A stretch of 64,000 nt of DNA, taken from Effrenium voratum (Eukaryota; Sar; Dinophyceae; Suessiales; Symbiodiniaceae). The notes beneath the pieces are model-generated. The model did no database searches and had not been told where the DNA came from. It saw only the letters and a list, made by a program, of their open reading frames with translations. Made by a program: the position numbers and the translations under genes. How positions within the stretch are numbered: the first letter of the stretch is position 1; each line of letters starts with the position of its first letter. Positions 45,462 to 60,033 of this stretch are shown in pieces. Where the stretch lies: positions 64,501 through 128,500 of the forward strand of contig CAUJNA010001591.1 of assembly GCA_963377175.1 (NCBI GenBank). Direction: 5' to 3'.

Positions 45462-47988
45462 GTTCAAAAGGGGACGAGCCCCTTATGGGTTGTTCTCATG
45501 GGACGCAACCGTTGGACGTCGGCCTTTTTGAGGGTCCCTAATTTTGAGAAATAAAATAGAAGGTTGTTGTTTGTTTATTATTTTGAAAGGGGCTACAGGG
45601 GGTTGGTATCTTTTTGGAAGGCAAGAACCTGACAACTTTGCTGTAGGTTGGAAGTTCCTAATTGAATCCATTCATAGTACCGTGTTTCCTTTTGTTTTTG
45701 GAAGACAAATGGAATTGGGGGACTTGCCCCCCCCTGCACATTTAACATTTCCAGAGGCTTCATCGAGATATCAGAGTCGCCTAGCCTGTCTGATATTGAG
45801 TCACAGTCTACCGCCTGACTGCCTGGGCCGCAACGATTCGCGTTCCTCCAGCTTCTGAGTTTCTTGTTCACTCACCACGTCCCCTGAATTGGCTCCGGAC
45901 ATGTCGGTCTTGCAACTGACCTCCGGGAGTATGGGGGACCAAGCAATTCGGGAAAACATGCGGTATTTATTTATTTTTGTTTTTATCTACTTTCTGTTGG
46001 TATGGAGTTATTCCCGTATCTCCAAGTTGCAAGACCCACTTGCCCATTGACTTGTTGGTCGGTTGTTTCCTGATCATCTAAACCTGGCAGGTGACTACAC
46101 TGGAGTGATCCCAGCCTTGCAAAGAATAGGCTCTTCAGGCTCATTTTTTGGGGGGCCTGGCACCCCTTTCTGTCTCGGCCCACGGGTTCTGTTTCAAAAG
46201 TTGAGTACTTTCCTCCTGGGGAGGAGAATCGAAAGGCAGATAAAGATGATGCACCCCAGAGTTGGGTCTCAGGTTTTTTTGATCGTTTGGGGGTCAAATG
46301 GGAAGCCACCCTAACCAACCCACCCATTGCGCCAGCTTTTGAGGACGCCAGCCTTTGGCTTCTGATACAAAGCGGCAACGTCAAGGCAGGCGGAGTTGCG
46401 GCTCGGGGAGCACCTTCCGGGCATGGTCGTGGCTTCCTTATTTTCGGAAGCTTTACGTTGGTTGGCCAAACACCAGAGGTTTTTTTATGAACATACCTGC
46501 TACCCCAAGATGCCGAGGCTTCCAACTGAAAAACCTTGCAAGGGGCGGATGTGTGCGACCAAATATCCATGAAGGTTTCTTTCACAGGGATATATTTCAC
46601 AGAGAGCTTTGTTCACAAAACGAATCATGAATGATTAAGCAGCTTCTAAGGCTGCAGACACTGGCGGGACTCAGATCTGAAGATCGGACGCACAAATTCC
46701 CGAGCCAAGAAGAGACTGGTTTTTTTGTGGGACCTTGCACCCGAAGGGTTCTCAGAGCCTCGAGAACCACGTACGGGGTGGGGCCCCGGTGGGATATGGC
46801 CCTGGATTTCCTGCAAAGATGAGGTAGCTGTATTTGTTTAAGATGTTTTTGTCATGCAACCATTTCTATATTGCCCAAACGATGATGGATTAATCAGCAA
46901 AACTGGGGTCGACCTGCGCCATTGAAGGAACGGAAACAGATTCAGACCCTCTGAGAGGGTTCGCAAGCTTGCACAGGACAACGAGTGTAGCATCCGAAAG
47001 GAACCAACTTGTTGGAAGCCATTCAACGGATCACCCATATGGCCTAACCAAGTGGGACCATCATGGGTGTGCGTGCACACGAGTTTTCCTGGCCACCTCC
47101 CTTTCCATGTTTGTTGGTGGGAAGGTGAGTAGATCATATCATTATAGCCACAACTCCAGTTTGGTTTTTTTTTGCCTTCCCCAAATGTGGTTGGTGGCGC
47201 TTTGTCCAAAATGGTCAACCCGTGAGGCTAGGACAGTTGGTCTCCTTTGGTTTTCCTACTTTCTACCCTCAGTTCGAAGGGGAGCAACTCGATAGCCGCC
47301 CTCAACCAGATGCACGGAGCAACCTGCAAAGGGAGGTATCAACAGTTCCCGGCCCGAACTTAGCTCGCCCGTTCAAAGCATTTTGCATGCAAACAGTCAA
47401 CTTGTGCACGGGGTTTGAGTCTAATGCTGTGCTGATGGAGCTGTGTTTCTTCGTATTTTTTTTGTTTGTTTTCAGTTGGTAGATCATGGTTATTCCTACG
47501 GAATCATAAGTGTGTTTAGCTGTTCCCAGCTTCTTTCTGGGGTCCTGCTTTGGAGCACGTAACAGGCGCTATGCGTGGATAAGAGTGGTTTCTTGTGCTA
47601 CTTCCCGTGGGTTGACCATCCCTGTTCATCCGGGCGGTCCGAACCCTGAGGTCCAGCTGGAGGAAAGCGCAGAATTCCACTGACTCCGCCGCCACCGCAA
47701 ATCGAAGCCACTGAGCCCTGCTGGTCTTGGGGGGTCTTTTGTTCGCACACCACGAGTTCACTACTTGGCCTACGTGCAGAGAAGATGAGAAAGGAGCACT
47801 TGTTTCCTCTTTTCTGCACCATATAGAAAGGGATGTTCACGAAATGGTCCTCAATCAAGACAAGTCATACCCACTTTGAGACGAACCCATGTTGTGGATA
47901 TTGGGTTTCCAATCCAGCAATCATCGAAAAGTCATGCCCAATTGGGGAGGTGTTGGCCACAAGAAAATCCGTTTGCTAGGCAGTGAAG
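45462..47988. other. mostly unassigned; two weak coding frames
   Basis: Weak protein-like frames near 46330-46440 (APAFEDASLWLLIQSGNVKA) and 47612-47690 (PVHPGGPNPEVQLEESAEFH then stop) lack good splice sites. Nothing else recognised. Confidence 0.3.
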
Positions 47989-48042
47989 CAGCGGCAGCGT
48001 GACATGGACGAGCATGTGGAGGCTGGGATGCCACGGAGCTGA
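47989..48042 (+). CDS. possible terminal exon, unknown
   Basis: After GGCAGTGAAG, reads RQRDMDEHVEAGMPRS and TGA at 48040. Short but highly charged; element F follows 35 nt on. Confidence 0.42.
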   Translation, partial: QRQRDMDEHVEAGMPRS

Positions 48043-48076
48043 CCTTGTAACGTCGGACTCACTGAGACTCAGTTGT

Positions 48077-48203
48077 CTTGGTGGCTCCCAGCCATGCGGT
48101 TCCTTAGCAATTTAGCCTTTTAGCCTTTTAGTGTTTATTGGTAGTTTCCATTTAACCCACTAAAAGTTAGTCACTTTTAGCGGGGGATCTGAGGGCAGCC
48201 CAG
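48077..48203 (+). repeat. element F, full copy with possible 8 bp target duplication
   Basis: TTGGTGGCTCCCAGCC to CTTTTAGCGGGGGATCTGAG..GCAGCC. CAGTTGTC occurs on both sides, which would be an hAT-like duplication length if real. Confidence 0.75.
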
Positions 48204-48354
48204 TTGTCCAAGGAGAATCAACCTTTTACCTGTTGGTTCCCCCTTTTTGGTCCGTTTTTAGTCGTGGCCTCAAAAAGTTCACCTTCTATCCTCTGGGTCC
48301 TTTGGGCAAGTGAGGAGTTCTTGTGGACTTGTTCACGTTGTTTTGCTTGCCAAG

Positions 48355-48507
48355 CTTCGGGATTTGCACCAAATGGCAAAAGATCATCGGGGAGTGTGTC
48401 ACGAGGGGTTCCACTCTCCGCCCCTTCTCCGCGGAGAGCGGGCGGCTATGAATTTTGATGCGGACGATCCTCTGATTGCGAGCGGACATCAACCCTCCAG
48501 AAGATGA
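48355..48507 (+). CDS. exon, probably terminal, unknown protein
   Basis: After TGCTTGCCAAG, reads LRDLHQMAKDHRGVCHEGFH then SPPLLRGERAAMNFDADDPL and IASGHQPSRR to a TGA. Protein-like composition throughout. No family recognised. Confidence 0.52.
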   Translation, partial: LRDLHQMAKDHRGVCHEGFHSPPLLRGERAAMNFDADDPLIASGHQPSRR

Positions 48508-49387
48508 AGATCCATACCCGAGAGGCTGTTGATAGCTGGACTTACCGCCCGCTTGTGACTTCCATTCAACCATCGCTGAATCGCAAAAGACTAAAGATTG
48601 ACCTGGCTGTGAGCGCGCTTTTGTTGCCATGTTGACCCTCCCGCAAAGGCACGCAAGAGTTTCTTGCCCGAGCTTGGACATGGCCCTTGTTTGACCTGGG
48701 GGATCCCACAGCGCCCTTTTGGCCCTTAGGTTTGTGAGGTGGGAGGGTTTATAAGATTTACCAACGCAACTTTTGGGGTCCTTTGATTTCACCGTTTACG
48801 TTTGACACAAAACTATTGTGTCGGCTTTCCTACTTGCTAGTAAGGAGGGGCGTAAAAGGTAAGAACAGAACCTCAGAGAATCCGTCAAGTTGCCTCATGA
48901 TCTTTACGCCCCCTGCTTGATACCACTAGTATAGCTGGTGTCCTCCTTATGTATTTCTCGGCCGATTGCCTAAATGTGGCAAGTAGGGAACCAGAACACC
49001 TTGATATTTGCAATGGTTCGTCAACTGCTTTTGGCGAGTGATGTTAAATGTTGGTGTGTTTTGGTCTGCCGAGTTTCATTGGGGGCATGCACCAAAGAGA
49101 GCTTTGTTGCCACTATGCCAGGGGTTGGCTAGGTTGCTGTTTGGTTGGCTTGCTTTCTATCGAGGATGAAGATGGTCTTACAGTAGCCTCTTGCCCATGC
49201 ATATTAAAAACATATGGGTTCGATGGACGGTTAGGGTTGTTGGAATTAACTTCTGTTCCAGGGAAGCATTACCTCCCTTCAAGCGAATATTTAGTCATTG
49301 GAAAGCTGTTGTGGCAGCACAGAAGCAGGAGGGTCCCAAAAAGAGGGTGCCCCAAAAGGTAAGCATGGGACCCAGAAATCTGCTTCC

Positions 49388-49470
49388 ATTTGCTTAATTG
49401 TTTTTTGTTTGTTTTTTCCCTGCTGGTACTACTGGAAATATATAAAACAAATCCAGGGGGCTTAATCAAA
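49388..49470 (+). repeat. element E, copy upstream of an exon
   Basis: ATTTGCTTAA left and CTTAATCAAA right; the exon at 49501 starts 30 nt later. Confidence 0.7.
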
Positions 49471-49500
49471 CGGAAGTCTGTGGGGGGTCGTTCCGTCCAG

Positions 49501-49606
49501 CGTTGCCCTTAGACAGCCCTCGTTCGAGGCTGTTTGCATGGTGGCCTTGCGCCGGTGCCGGGATCCAGCTGCCAAAGAGGCGGGACAACTTGAGCTGCGT
49601 GTAGAG
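49501..49606 (+). CDS. exon, unknown protein
   Basis: Acceptor TTCCGTCCAG, donor GTAGAG|GTTCCC. Reads VALRQPSFEAVCMVALRRCR then DPAAKEAGQLELRVE. Helical repeat-like; could belong with the ankyrin-like exons but lacks the GA turn. Confidence 0.6.
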
Positions 49607-50318
49607 GTTCCCTTGGCCATTTTAGTAGGTGCTTCAATTGCCTGGTAGTGGGGATGAAAATAGGGGCTGCAAGGTTTATACAGAATGAAAAGCCAACGGG
49701 TTCGTTCCGGGCGCCGATCAGTTGTTTAGTTGCACCCTATGTGCCGTTCTGTTTGATAAAGTTGCCAACCCCAAAAGGGTTCGCCTTTCGGGGAAAGTCT
49801 TGACATGTCACAAGTAGGGAAAATAAGACCCCGGGATTCGCAATGGCTTGGTAGCTGTTATTGGTGTGTTTTGTTTGAGTGTGCTGCGTGTTTGGCTTTG
49901 TTCACTGTTTAGGGGCGGCAAAGAGCATATTTGTTTTTTTGGTGGTTTTTAACGGTCTGTAAAGTAGGCAGTACAGTTATGACCAGGCCCGGTCTGGGAC
50001 TTAGCGAAGTGTGTGTAGTCATGCTTATAAGTTACAACCCACTTGCCTCGTTGCAAGTCTCCCAAGTGACATACAACTATATAGAGTATATGTCTAGATG
50101 GGCTATCTATGTGGGTCTTTTTCTTTGCGTCCCATGATCGTTTCCCTTGATTACCTGCCTCGAAGTGCTATGAATAGGTTTCGGCTGTCGTGTGTTTGTC
50201 ATCGGGGAGTCCCCCAACATTAGTGGGTTTCCTGGGATTGCTTCCCGAGAAAACCAGCACCCCGATGGGGGTGGACCCCACAAATATATGCCCATCATGT
50301 TTCTGCCAATGGCAATAT

Positions 50319-50445
50319 CTCGGTCCCCCAGTAGTGCCCTTTCTCACCCCTTTTTTGGTTGGGAGGGTTCCCCCACTAAAATAGACAAACAAGAAAAGCA
50401 GTCGGGTACCCACTTATTCCAACTTCTCAAGTCTGGAGGACCTAG
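50319..50445 (+). repeat. element A, copy 10
   Basis: CTCGGTCCCCCAGTAG left, GTCTGGAGGACCTAG right. An exon starts 42 nt to the right. Confidence 0.88.
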
Positions 50446-50486
50446 CCGCGGACCAAAAACCTGGGGCACCCGAATCCTACCCACAG

Positions 50487-50641
50487 TTGCCATTGCATGG
50501 CTGACGTCTTCGGCTGGTCGCCTTCAGCTCCAGGAGCTCCGGCGTCTGCTGGTGGAGCGCGCTGGCCCGGACGCCCAAAAGGACCGAAACAAAAACCCGC
50601 GCCGGGCCGGCGCGCGTCGGCCAAGGCGCGGGGTTGCGGAG
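50487..50641 (+). CDS. exon with an ankyrin-repeat-like segment
   Basis: Acceptor CCTACCCACAG, donor GCGGAG|GTGTTC. Reads AIAWLTSSAGRLQLQELRRL then LVERAGPDAQKDRN and an Arg-rich tail. LRRLLVERAGPDAQ fits the ankyrin pattern LxxLLxxGAxxxA. Confidence 0.58.
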
Positions 50642-50679
50642 GTGTTCTTGACAAGGTGGATTTTGTGGCGGCAGAAAAT

Positions 50680-50788
50680 CTTGACTGCTATTGGATTAGA
50701 TCTTTAGACTTTAGCTTGTTGGGTTTAGTAAAGGGGCGTTTTCCACTAAACCCCTAAAAAGTTAAAAACTTTTGCAGCAGGGGGTCAA
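50680..50788 (+). repeat. element I, copy 2
   Basis: TTGACTGCTATTGGATTAGA to AAAAACTTTTGCAGCAGGGG. Confidence 0.65.
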
Positions 50789-51347
50789 GAGCAACCAAGA
50801 AATGAAGCAGCTGCGGGTACTACCCTCCTTTCCACGAACATGGCACCTCTGGGAGAGTATCTGGAAGATTGGTTTCCTCTTGAGCGACCCCGTGTCTGGT
50901 GCTATGTTAGTTGGAGGGGGGGCTACCTATTGTTGGGCCACAGCCAAATGGGTATGATGTTTCATTGGGAACCCTTCGGACATGTCTTTTTTGGTGGGGT
51001 TTTATGTCCAATTTGGGAGCGTATTCCGCATACGGCAGATGTTCAAACAGGGTTCTCTTTTTGACACGACCCCCACTTGTCAAGTGCGCCCAAACAAATC
51101 CAAGCGACCTTTCGTTTGCGCAAGATCAAAAACCCAAACCCTGTCATTAGATTTAGCACTAGCCCAGGGAACCACCCTCCAAAATGCAAATGGCAGATAT
51201 CTGGTTGCTTCCTGTAGCGGCTGGACAAAAAGCCCAGTTCGGACACCTTGATTACGATCGCTTGCAAGGACAATGTGTGTATCATCCAAAGACACCCATG
51301 AAAGCCCATTCAACGGTTCACCCAACCAGTTGAGGACTCACCAGCCG

Positions 51348-51467
51348 TATGGCCATGGGAAAATCCCGTACCCCCAGTGAACATCCCAATCCCCACTAAA
51401 ATAGACTAAAATGGGTGGTGCACCTCCCCCGAAAAACGGTACCATTGGTTTTGACCCACAGCCAATT
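51348..51467 (+). repeat. element B, copy 2, next to an exon
   Basis: TATGGCCATGGGAAAATCCC left, TTTTGACCCACAGCCAATTT right. The exon at 51479 begins 11 nt later. Confidence 0.8.
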
Positions 51468-51478
51468 TCTTCTCACAG

Positions 51479-51601
51479 AATTTGCGAAGCTTCAGGCGAA
51501 GCAATTGTCGCCAGTGCCCAAGCACAGGCTGGGCGGGGGCCGAGGCGGATTTCTCGAAAGCACGTTGGCCTGGGTTTTGCGCCCGGAAACTCACAGCGAA
51601 G
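51479..51601 (+). CDS. exon, unknown protein
   Basis: Acceptor TTCTTCTCACAG, donor GAAG|GTCCC. Reads FAKLQAKQLSPVPKHRLGGG then RGGFLESTLAWVLRPETHSE. A Gly-rich loop between two helices. No family recognised. Confidence 0.62.
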
Positions 51602-52141
51602 GTCCCTTTCATAGGGAAGGGCTGGGCAAAAAGGGTTTAAACAGGTACATAGACCTAAGGGGTTGGCCGAAAGCGAATGAAGGTTGGCGCGAAGTCCGAG
51701 GCAAGAGAGTAAAGGGGGGGGGGTTCAAGCACTACGTGCTCCCTTTCGCAGAGAACCTTCGTGGATCTTCGTGGTAAATTCTAGAGTTTGCTGAGTTGCT
51801 TAGGGCCTCGACGGACAATTGGTCAATTGTGTTTGCCAGGCCCAAGATATTGTATAGGCATGTTGGGAGGAATGGAGAACCCGGGGTTCCAGCTGGCTGT
51901 CTGAACCGATTTTTTGGGCACGGCAACCCACAGAGTTCATGGGGTAGAACCCCCCTATGTTGTGAAACCAAAACTAAGAACCCCTGAAAGCTTAAACCCG
52001 GCATTGGAATCTACAAGTGGCTCAAGATGTCAGTAAAATAAACATTGGAGGCACCATCCTGCACCTTTTATAACGTCACCGCAGGAGGGTGCGACCACTG
52101 CTTCCGCGCCCCATATTAAGGACCCTTACTCGGGGATAGTA

Positions 52142-52651
52142 GTGAATCATAATCAGTGCAGGCCATTTCTGCCAGGCATACATGTTTCAGACACCCAGAT
52201 GCTCAGTGGATATGGGGCAGCCAAGGAGCCAGGGATTGACATTTGTATCAGGTGGGCAGCCAAGGAGCTAAGGAGCCCCAATTACTACAAGAGTCAAGAT
52301 GAACAGGGTTGGTATGTTGAAAGTGGACAAGTATCAGGAGCCCCCTTTCGCGGGGGAGGTCAGAAAATCCACATTTGGATGTGGCTGGACCCTCTAGAGT
52401 TGCAAAAGAGTACTAGAAACAGAAGAGGAAGAACAGGTCAAATCCACAAAAAGCCTCATCCAACCCGTTTTTCTGGAGGAAACCTACAGTGGATGCACAA
52501 CATCCTGATAGCTGATGCCTTTATGAAATTTTGTCCACCAGCTGCAGGGCTCCTGCTATTGAAAGACTCCCAAATGCCCAACTTAAAACAGCTTGGCGGC
52601 TTCCCCACAAAAACGAGGGGGGAAAGAATGGGTGTTCCTCCAAACAAATAG
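52142..52651 (+). other. 169-codon open frame of uncertain status
   Basis: ATG to stop with no repeat bias (MNHNQCRPFLPGIHV at the start). No family, no splice support; parts such as IHIWMWLDPLELQ are unusual. It could be a transposon remnant or chance. Confidence 0.25.
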
Positions 52652-52762
52652 ACTCCAAACAGTCTGTTTTGTCAAAGCCGACAGGGGAATGACATTCAAG
52701 TTGCCAACCACCAAGCAAAAACCCAAGAGGGTTTCACCCCGGCCAACCCGACAAGGGGAAAG

Positions 52763-52891
52763 GAATTTCGCCGGCAGGCAGCAACCCTGGAGTTGGTCAT
52801 GGAGCTCCGGGAAAGCCTCCTGGACGAGCGCGAGCCTGACCAGGCGGGATCCGGCTTTCAGGCTTTTGAAAGGGACGGATCGAAATGTTAG
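52763..52891 (+). CDS. exon, acidic helical, unknown
   Basis: After GGGGAAAG, reads EFRRQAATLELVMELRESLL then DEREPDQAGSGFQAFERDG to a TAG at 52889 (or a GT donor at 52887). Coiled-coil-like. No family recognised. Confidence 0.58.
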   Translation, partial: EFRRQAATLELVMELRESLLDEREPDQAGSGFQAFERDGSKC

Positions 52892-53859
52892 GCTTGTGTT
52901 AGGTGTTTAGGTCTTTGAAGGGAAGAGAACCATCGAAAGGATACCACATCTAGAGGAAAGTGATGAGGGGGATGCTCTTTGTTTGACCCCCAGCAAGACT
53001 GGCCTTTAGTCTTATCTGCTTTATCTTTGAGTCTTGGAGGGGTCGACTGACGGAAGGGGGCCTCAGGTTGTCAGAAGCAGATGTGAAAGAAGCAAACATG
53101 TGGCTGTGATTGATTTGCTCTCTTTTGTTCCTTTGGTTTTTGGTCCTGTGGTGGGGCCGCACTTGTTTCATGGGGTGGGGCCCCGGTGACGAGGCCGAAA
53201 AGTCAAGGAAGACCCTTCTCTCAGCTCTGGCACCAGTTCTGTGAGCGGCTGACACGCAGTGTCTGGGTTCCTCAAGCTGAGTCAAGCAAACGATTTGGAC
53301 TTTTGTGGGCGAAATCCACACAGGAAGCGAGGACAACATTGCCAGTTAGACCGCGTGCCCATGTTAGGACAAGATGATGTGAGAGAGAAATGGGAGACAA
53401 GGAAACTGTCTATAGGCGATCTCTTTTGTCTGACCAAGACTTCGTAAATTATGAGTGGTCAACAAGCAAGCTTCAACATACACAAATAATGTGATGTTGG
53501 ACTTTTTTTTTCTAGCTTTCAGTGGTCAAGGAAGGTATGACTCCGTCTCCATTTGCTTACCAGCATGTCTAGCCTGACTAGTGTAAACTCAATTCACTAG
53601 CAACACTGGCATGCGTCACTGGCAAAACCTTGAATTTTCAGCATAGCTTCACAACTAGCACAACTAGACTTGCATATAACCACATCTTGTGCGACCTCCC
53701 GCCCACAAGAATACTTTTGAGACCTTCTCCAAATATCAAATCAAATGCGGTATGGTTTTGCAACCTGACTCAAGATTATACTGAATCAAACTGACTCTGC
53801 CTGCAACACGCCCACTACATCGCCGGCCTCACTGACATCACTAAGTTCCATTTACTCCA

Positions 53860-53930
53860 GAATATGTGTTGTTTTCTCCTGTTGGTTTTAAAGGGGTTTC
53901 TATCACTGTATTTTTTCCAGGGGGCGAAGA
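53860..53930 (+). repeat. element E, copy upstream of an ankyrin-like exon
   Basis: CTCCTGTTGGTTTTAAAGGG, TTTCTATCACTG and TTTTCCAGGGGGC. Confidence 0.6.
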
Positions 53931-53986
53931 ATTACATGGACGCTAACCATGTAGCCAACTGCTTTTGACTCAAAGCTCGGTCGCAG

Positions 53987-54057
53987 GGCCTGGTCCAAGA
54001 GCTGGTGGCGTTGGGCGCCAACACCCAGGCAGAGAGTCGGGTCGGACGGCGTAGGAG
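53987..54057 (+). CDS. exon with an ankyrin-repeat-like segment
   Basis: Acceptor CTCGGTCGCAG, donor AGGAG|GTCCTT (AG then GT). Reads GLVQELVALGANTQAESRVG then RRR. LVQELVALGANTQA is a good ankyrin second-half match. Confidence 0.58.
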
Positions 54058-54102
54058 GTCCTTGGGGTGCTGCTTCAAGGGGAAAGATCTGGAGACCCTA
54101 TC

Positions 54103-54226
54103 CTAGGTCCCGCTAGGTGCCCGGCCTCTCATCCCTTGTTTGGTTGGGAGATTCGGTTTCCCTACTAAAATAAACTACTGAAAAAAGTTGGTACCCTAAT
54201 TCTAACCTCTCTACTGGAGGACCTAG
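54103..54226 (+). repeat. element A, copy 11
   Basis: CTAGGTCCCGCTAGG left, CTACTGGAGGACCTAG right; sits in the intron 45 nt after the exon at 53987. Confidence 0.9.
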
Positions 54227-54929
54227 TGAAGACAAACAAGCAAGTTGGAGACACCCAAAACAAGCCGACATCGAAGAAAAGCTTTCGAGAAAGCCAACAG
54301 CAGACTTGGACACCCAAACCAACTTCAACAAATGAAGCCAACACTTAACTCACAACATCACAAGATGAGATAGAGAGAGGAAGCCTTTTGCACCGGAGCG
54401 AAGGGCGTGCGTATAAGACGCCATCCCTCCCGGCTTCGCAGGAGGCTCCGAAACCGTCATCACCCCTTCCACTTGGAAGTCACCCTGGCCAAGCGGCCCT
54501 GGCCCCACAAGCGCGCACGCCCGCAAAGCACTTGGCACAGTGCCCGCATGAGACTTGGGGAGTGCCCCATGGGCTGGCACGCCTGCAGAAAACAAAATGG
54601 GGAGCACTCCATAGACGCGTTCGCCTGACAGTTGGGGAGCACCAGAATGAGGAAGACTGAGGCGCTTAGACTTTGTGGCGGTTTCGGCAATGTAGCTGGA
54701 TCTTGGGGCTACAGATGATGTGTCCTTTGGTTCCACAAAGCAGGAAGCTGTCGGATTGATTTTTAGGAGCCTGTGCGGTTGCAGTATAGCCTAGCTTGTC
54801 CAAGCAAATTTCTTTTGTGGGGATTGTTCCAAGAAGAGGCTTAACTTGTCGTCGAATTCGCTGGTTCCGACAAAGTATCACATCAGCACCTGAACAAATC
54901 TGCCTGGTTCATTGCTGGGCTTCGACCAG

Positions 54930-57573
<2,644 letters not shown>

Positions 57574-57585
57574 TTTTTTGAAGAC

Positions 57586-58082
57586 TTGAGGTGTTTGCAA
57601 CACTTTCGCAGAAAAACCAAAAACTTGAGTTTTCAACAAAAATGCAGGCCCTCTGGCTGGGCAGTCCAAGCTTAGGGACGTGGGGCCTGCAATTTTGGTT
57701 TCATTTGTTTGTTTGGAAAACTCGCGTTTCTTTATACTTCCTTGACAACCAACACCTCGAGTTTTCCAAAAGAAGCAGCAAAATTGCGTGCTTTATGGCT
57801 GGGCTGTCCAAATAGGGCTGGCAATTTTGGTTTAAAACCCGAGGTTTTTTCACTTGTCCAGAATGACCCACAAATTGCAGGCCTTATGGATGGATGGCCT
57901 GCAATTTGGGTTTCTTTCGTTTGTTTGGAAAACTCAAGGTTGCTACACTTTTCCAGAAAACCAAAAATACCGCGAGCTTTCCAAACAATCACAAAACGCA
58001 GGCCCTATCGCTGGGCAGTCCAAGCTTAGGGCCTAAGGGAGATAGGGCCTGATTTTGTTTGGAACACCCAAGTTTTTTTTGC
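57586..58082 (+). repeat. tandem units of about 90-140 bp
   Basis: Four units share TGCAGGCCCTCTGGCTGGGC, CCTGCAATTTTGGTTTC, TTTGTTTGGAAAACTCG and TTCCAGAAAACCAAAA, starting right after the CAA array. Confidence 0.8.
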
Positions 58083-58099
58083 ATTTTGCTCTGCATCTT

Positions 58100-58273
58100 C
58101 GTCTGCAACAGAATGCTTTCAGCTCTGCATTCAAGCCAGCCGTAGACATCGAAACAGATTCTCTAGCTTCGATTGGCATGGTTTCAGCCGACCCACAAAA
58201 ATGTTTAATGCGTGTTGTTCAGATGCTTACGGATTTGCATGGACAGTTCTATTGGAAAGGAATTCCAGCATAA
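58100..58273 (+). CDS. possible terminal coding segment, unknown
   Basis: Frame with KPAVDIETDSLASIGMVSAD then PQKCLMRVVQMLTDLHGQFY and WKGIPA to a TAA. Protein-like, but its codons are AT-rich, unlike the other exons. Possible foreign or organelle-derived origin. Confidence 0.48.
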   Translation, partial: RLQQNAFSSAFKPAVDIETDSLASIGMVSADPQKCLMRVVQMLTDLHGQFYWKGIPA

Positions 58274-58700
58274 CATTTATGTTGGAAAATAATAATCGCA
58301 ACTTGAGATCTAATATAACTTTGATTGGAGCCTTTTCTTAATGCTTCTAGTGAATTTCAGTTAGACATTGGGTAGCCCCAGCGCTACCATGATCAGAAAA
58401 CTGTAAAACACAGTGTTTTCTAGCGTTTTTCGTACACAATTCACATCTCCACCAACGGCCGCTCTCTAAACTCAGTTTGATTTTGAATAGGAATTAAGAG
58501 GGCTCAATAAGCAAATACTTGATCAGAATCTTATTAGAAATTACATCTTACATTTAGAACTTAGATGTATTTATTTTCCCAATAGAACATTGCAATTAAA
58601 TTAGTATTAGCATAGTTTGTTAAGGAATGAATCCTCTTTCATAACATAGTTTGAGCTAGAATAAGTCCATCTTAATTGCTAATCTACACAGTATGTTCTT
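58274..58700. other. AT-rich island, nothing recognised
   Basis: Clearly AT-richer than its surroundings and free of the dispersed elements. I could not match it to a mitochondrial gene. It may be the 3' flank of the preceding frame or an insertion from elsewhere. Confidence 0.45.
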
Positions 58701-59873
58701 TCCAATCGCTTTTTGCGACTCAGCTGACGTTTAAACAAACACACATTATGGAAACATAGTTCAACTCGAGTTTCCATTGGAATAAACATATGCCTTTTCT
58801 TGCATGCCATCACACCATCAAAAGACTGTATCTGAAAACACACAGCCCCCAGGAATCTCAAAAACGCAGCCCCCAGGAATCTGAAAACGCAGCCCCTAGG
58901 ACGACCCTCCCACTTTTGTTTTTGGGGTTTGCCTGGGGTTACACCGTGGGGAAACAACACAAGTGGCCCAACATGACAAGGTTGTATGTGAAGTCGACAA
59001 ATTACAGGTAGTTTTGTCAGGTGCGCAGCATCCCTTTTTGGACCCGTGAGGGCTTCGCATTGCGTAATGTTTAACATTCTTGTGGCACATGTGGACGAGG
59101 AGGTGTTGCATCGCCTATTTGAAAGCATCCGGGATGTTGCATCGCCAAACCGTTGAATGTTTTGTCATTAAGACGAGGGGTCCCTTGTAACGCCTAGTTG
59201 CATCTGGTTGCACTATGTGAAGTGTGTAATAGACCGTCGATGCTTATATTTGAGTCGAGAGATTTTGCATCGCCATATTGTGACATATCTTTGCCCAATT
59301 TGACCCATACCTGGGTTTCGCTCCCCATGTTTGCGCCCTCCTGGCTGTTTTATGGGGGAACGTGTCTTTAGCAAGACCTAGACACATCTTAATTGCCAGG
59401 GCTTATGACCCTAGGGCGTCCCACGAACAACATCGAGCGTTTTTGCCACTGCCACAGGCAAGCCACGGCGCAAGGAAGAGCCTTGCATGTGGGTGCACAT
59501 GACCTGCGCGCGTGATCTTGCATATCGCGAACAAAAAAATAATCTTTCATATAGCCTTGCCTGCTGGGCTTCGGGCTTTGGTTCCATTGTAAGAACCGCT
59601 GGTTGAGTCTGAGCCTGTTTCTATTTCACCCTGGGGTTAAATTACCCATGATTGAAAGCAAGAGTTCATCTGAACAAACACGAAATGCAGGCTACCTCCC
59701 CAACGGGGTCCAGAGATTCCAGTAGGAGGTTGACTTAGGTTGTAAACATAGCTGGGTGCTGGGGTTGCTGCCCTCATGAAGCCCCACAAGTTTCCGTGAA
59801 ACTTCTCGAATCCGGCGCCAGAGCCGGGGGTCTCCTCCAAAAACATATCCCATGTAGTTTAGAGTAGATGGAC
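58701..59873. other. no recognised gene
   Basis: Short direct repeats only: CAGCCCCCAGGAATCT (58840-58900, three partial copies) and TTGCATCGCC (59100-59275, three copies). Confidence 0.4.
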
Positions 59874-59972
59874 AAATGACCATGGGTCAAAATCCCGTAC
59901 CTCAAATAGGTTCTATAATAGGTGGTGCACCTACCCCAAAATGGTACCATTGGTTTTGGCCCACAGCCAAAT
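59874..59972 (+). repeat. element B, copy 3
   Basis: CAAATGACCATGGGTCAAAA left, TTTTGGCCCACAGCCAAAT right; interior TAGGTGGTGCACCTACCCC. Confidence 0.8.
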
Positions 59973-60033
59973 ATGTGTTTGTAGCCCAAACTGCATGAGA
60001 TATGTTGGTCTACATATCTCCATAGGTCTGTAG

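Noticed and set aside
52010..52026. Possible relic of the dinoflagellate spliced leader (TGGCTCAAG)
   Set aside because: Only nine bases match; the rest of the 22 nt leader is absent.
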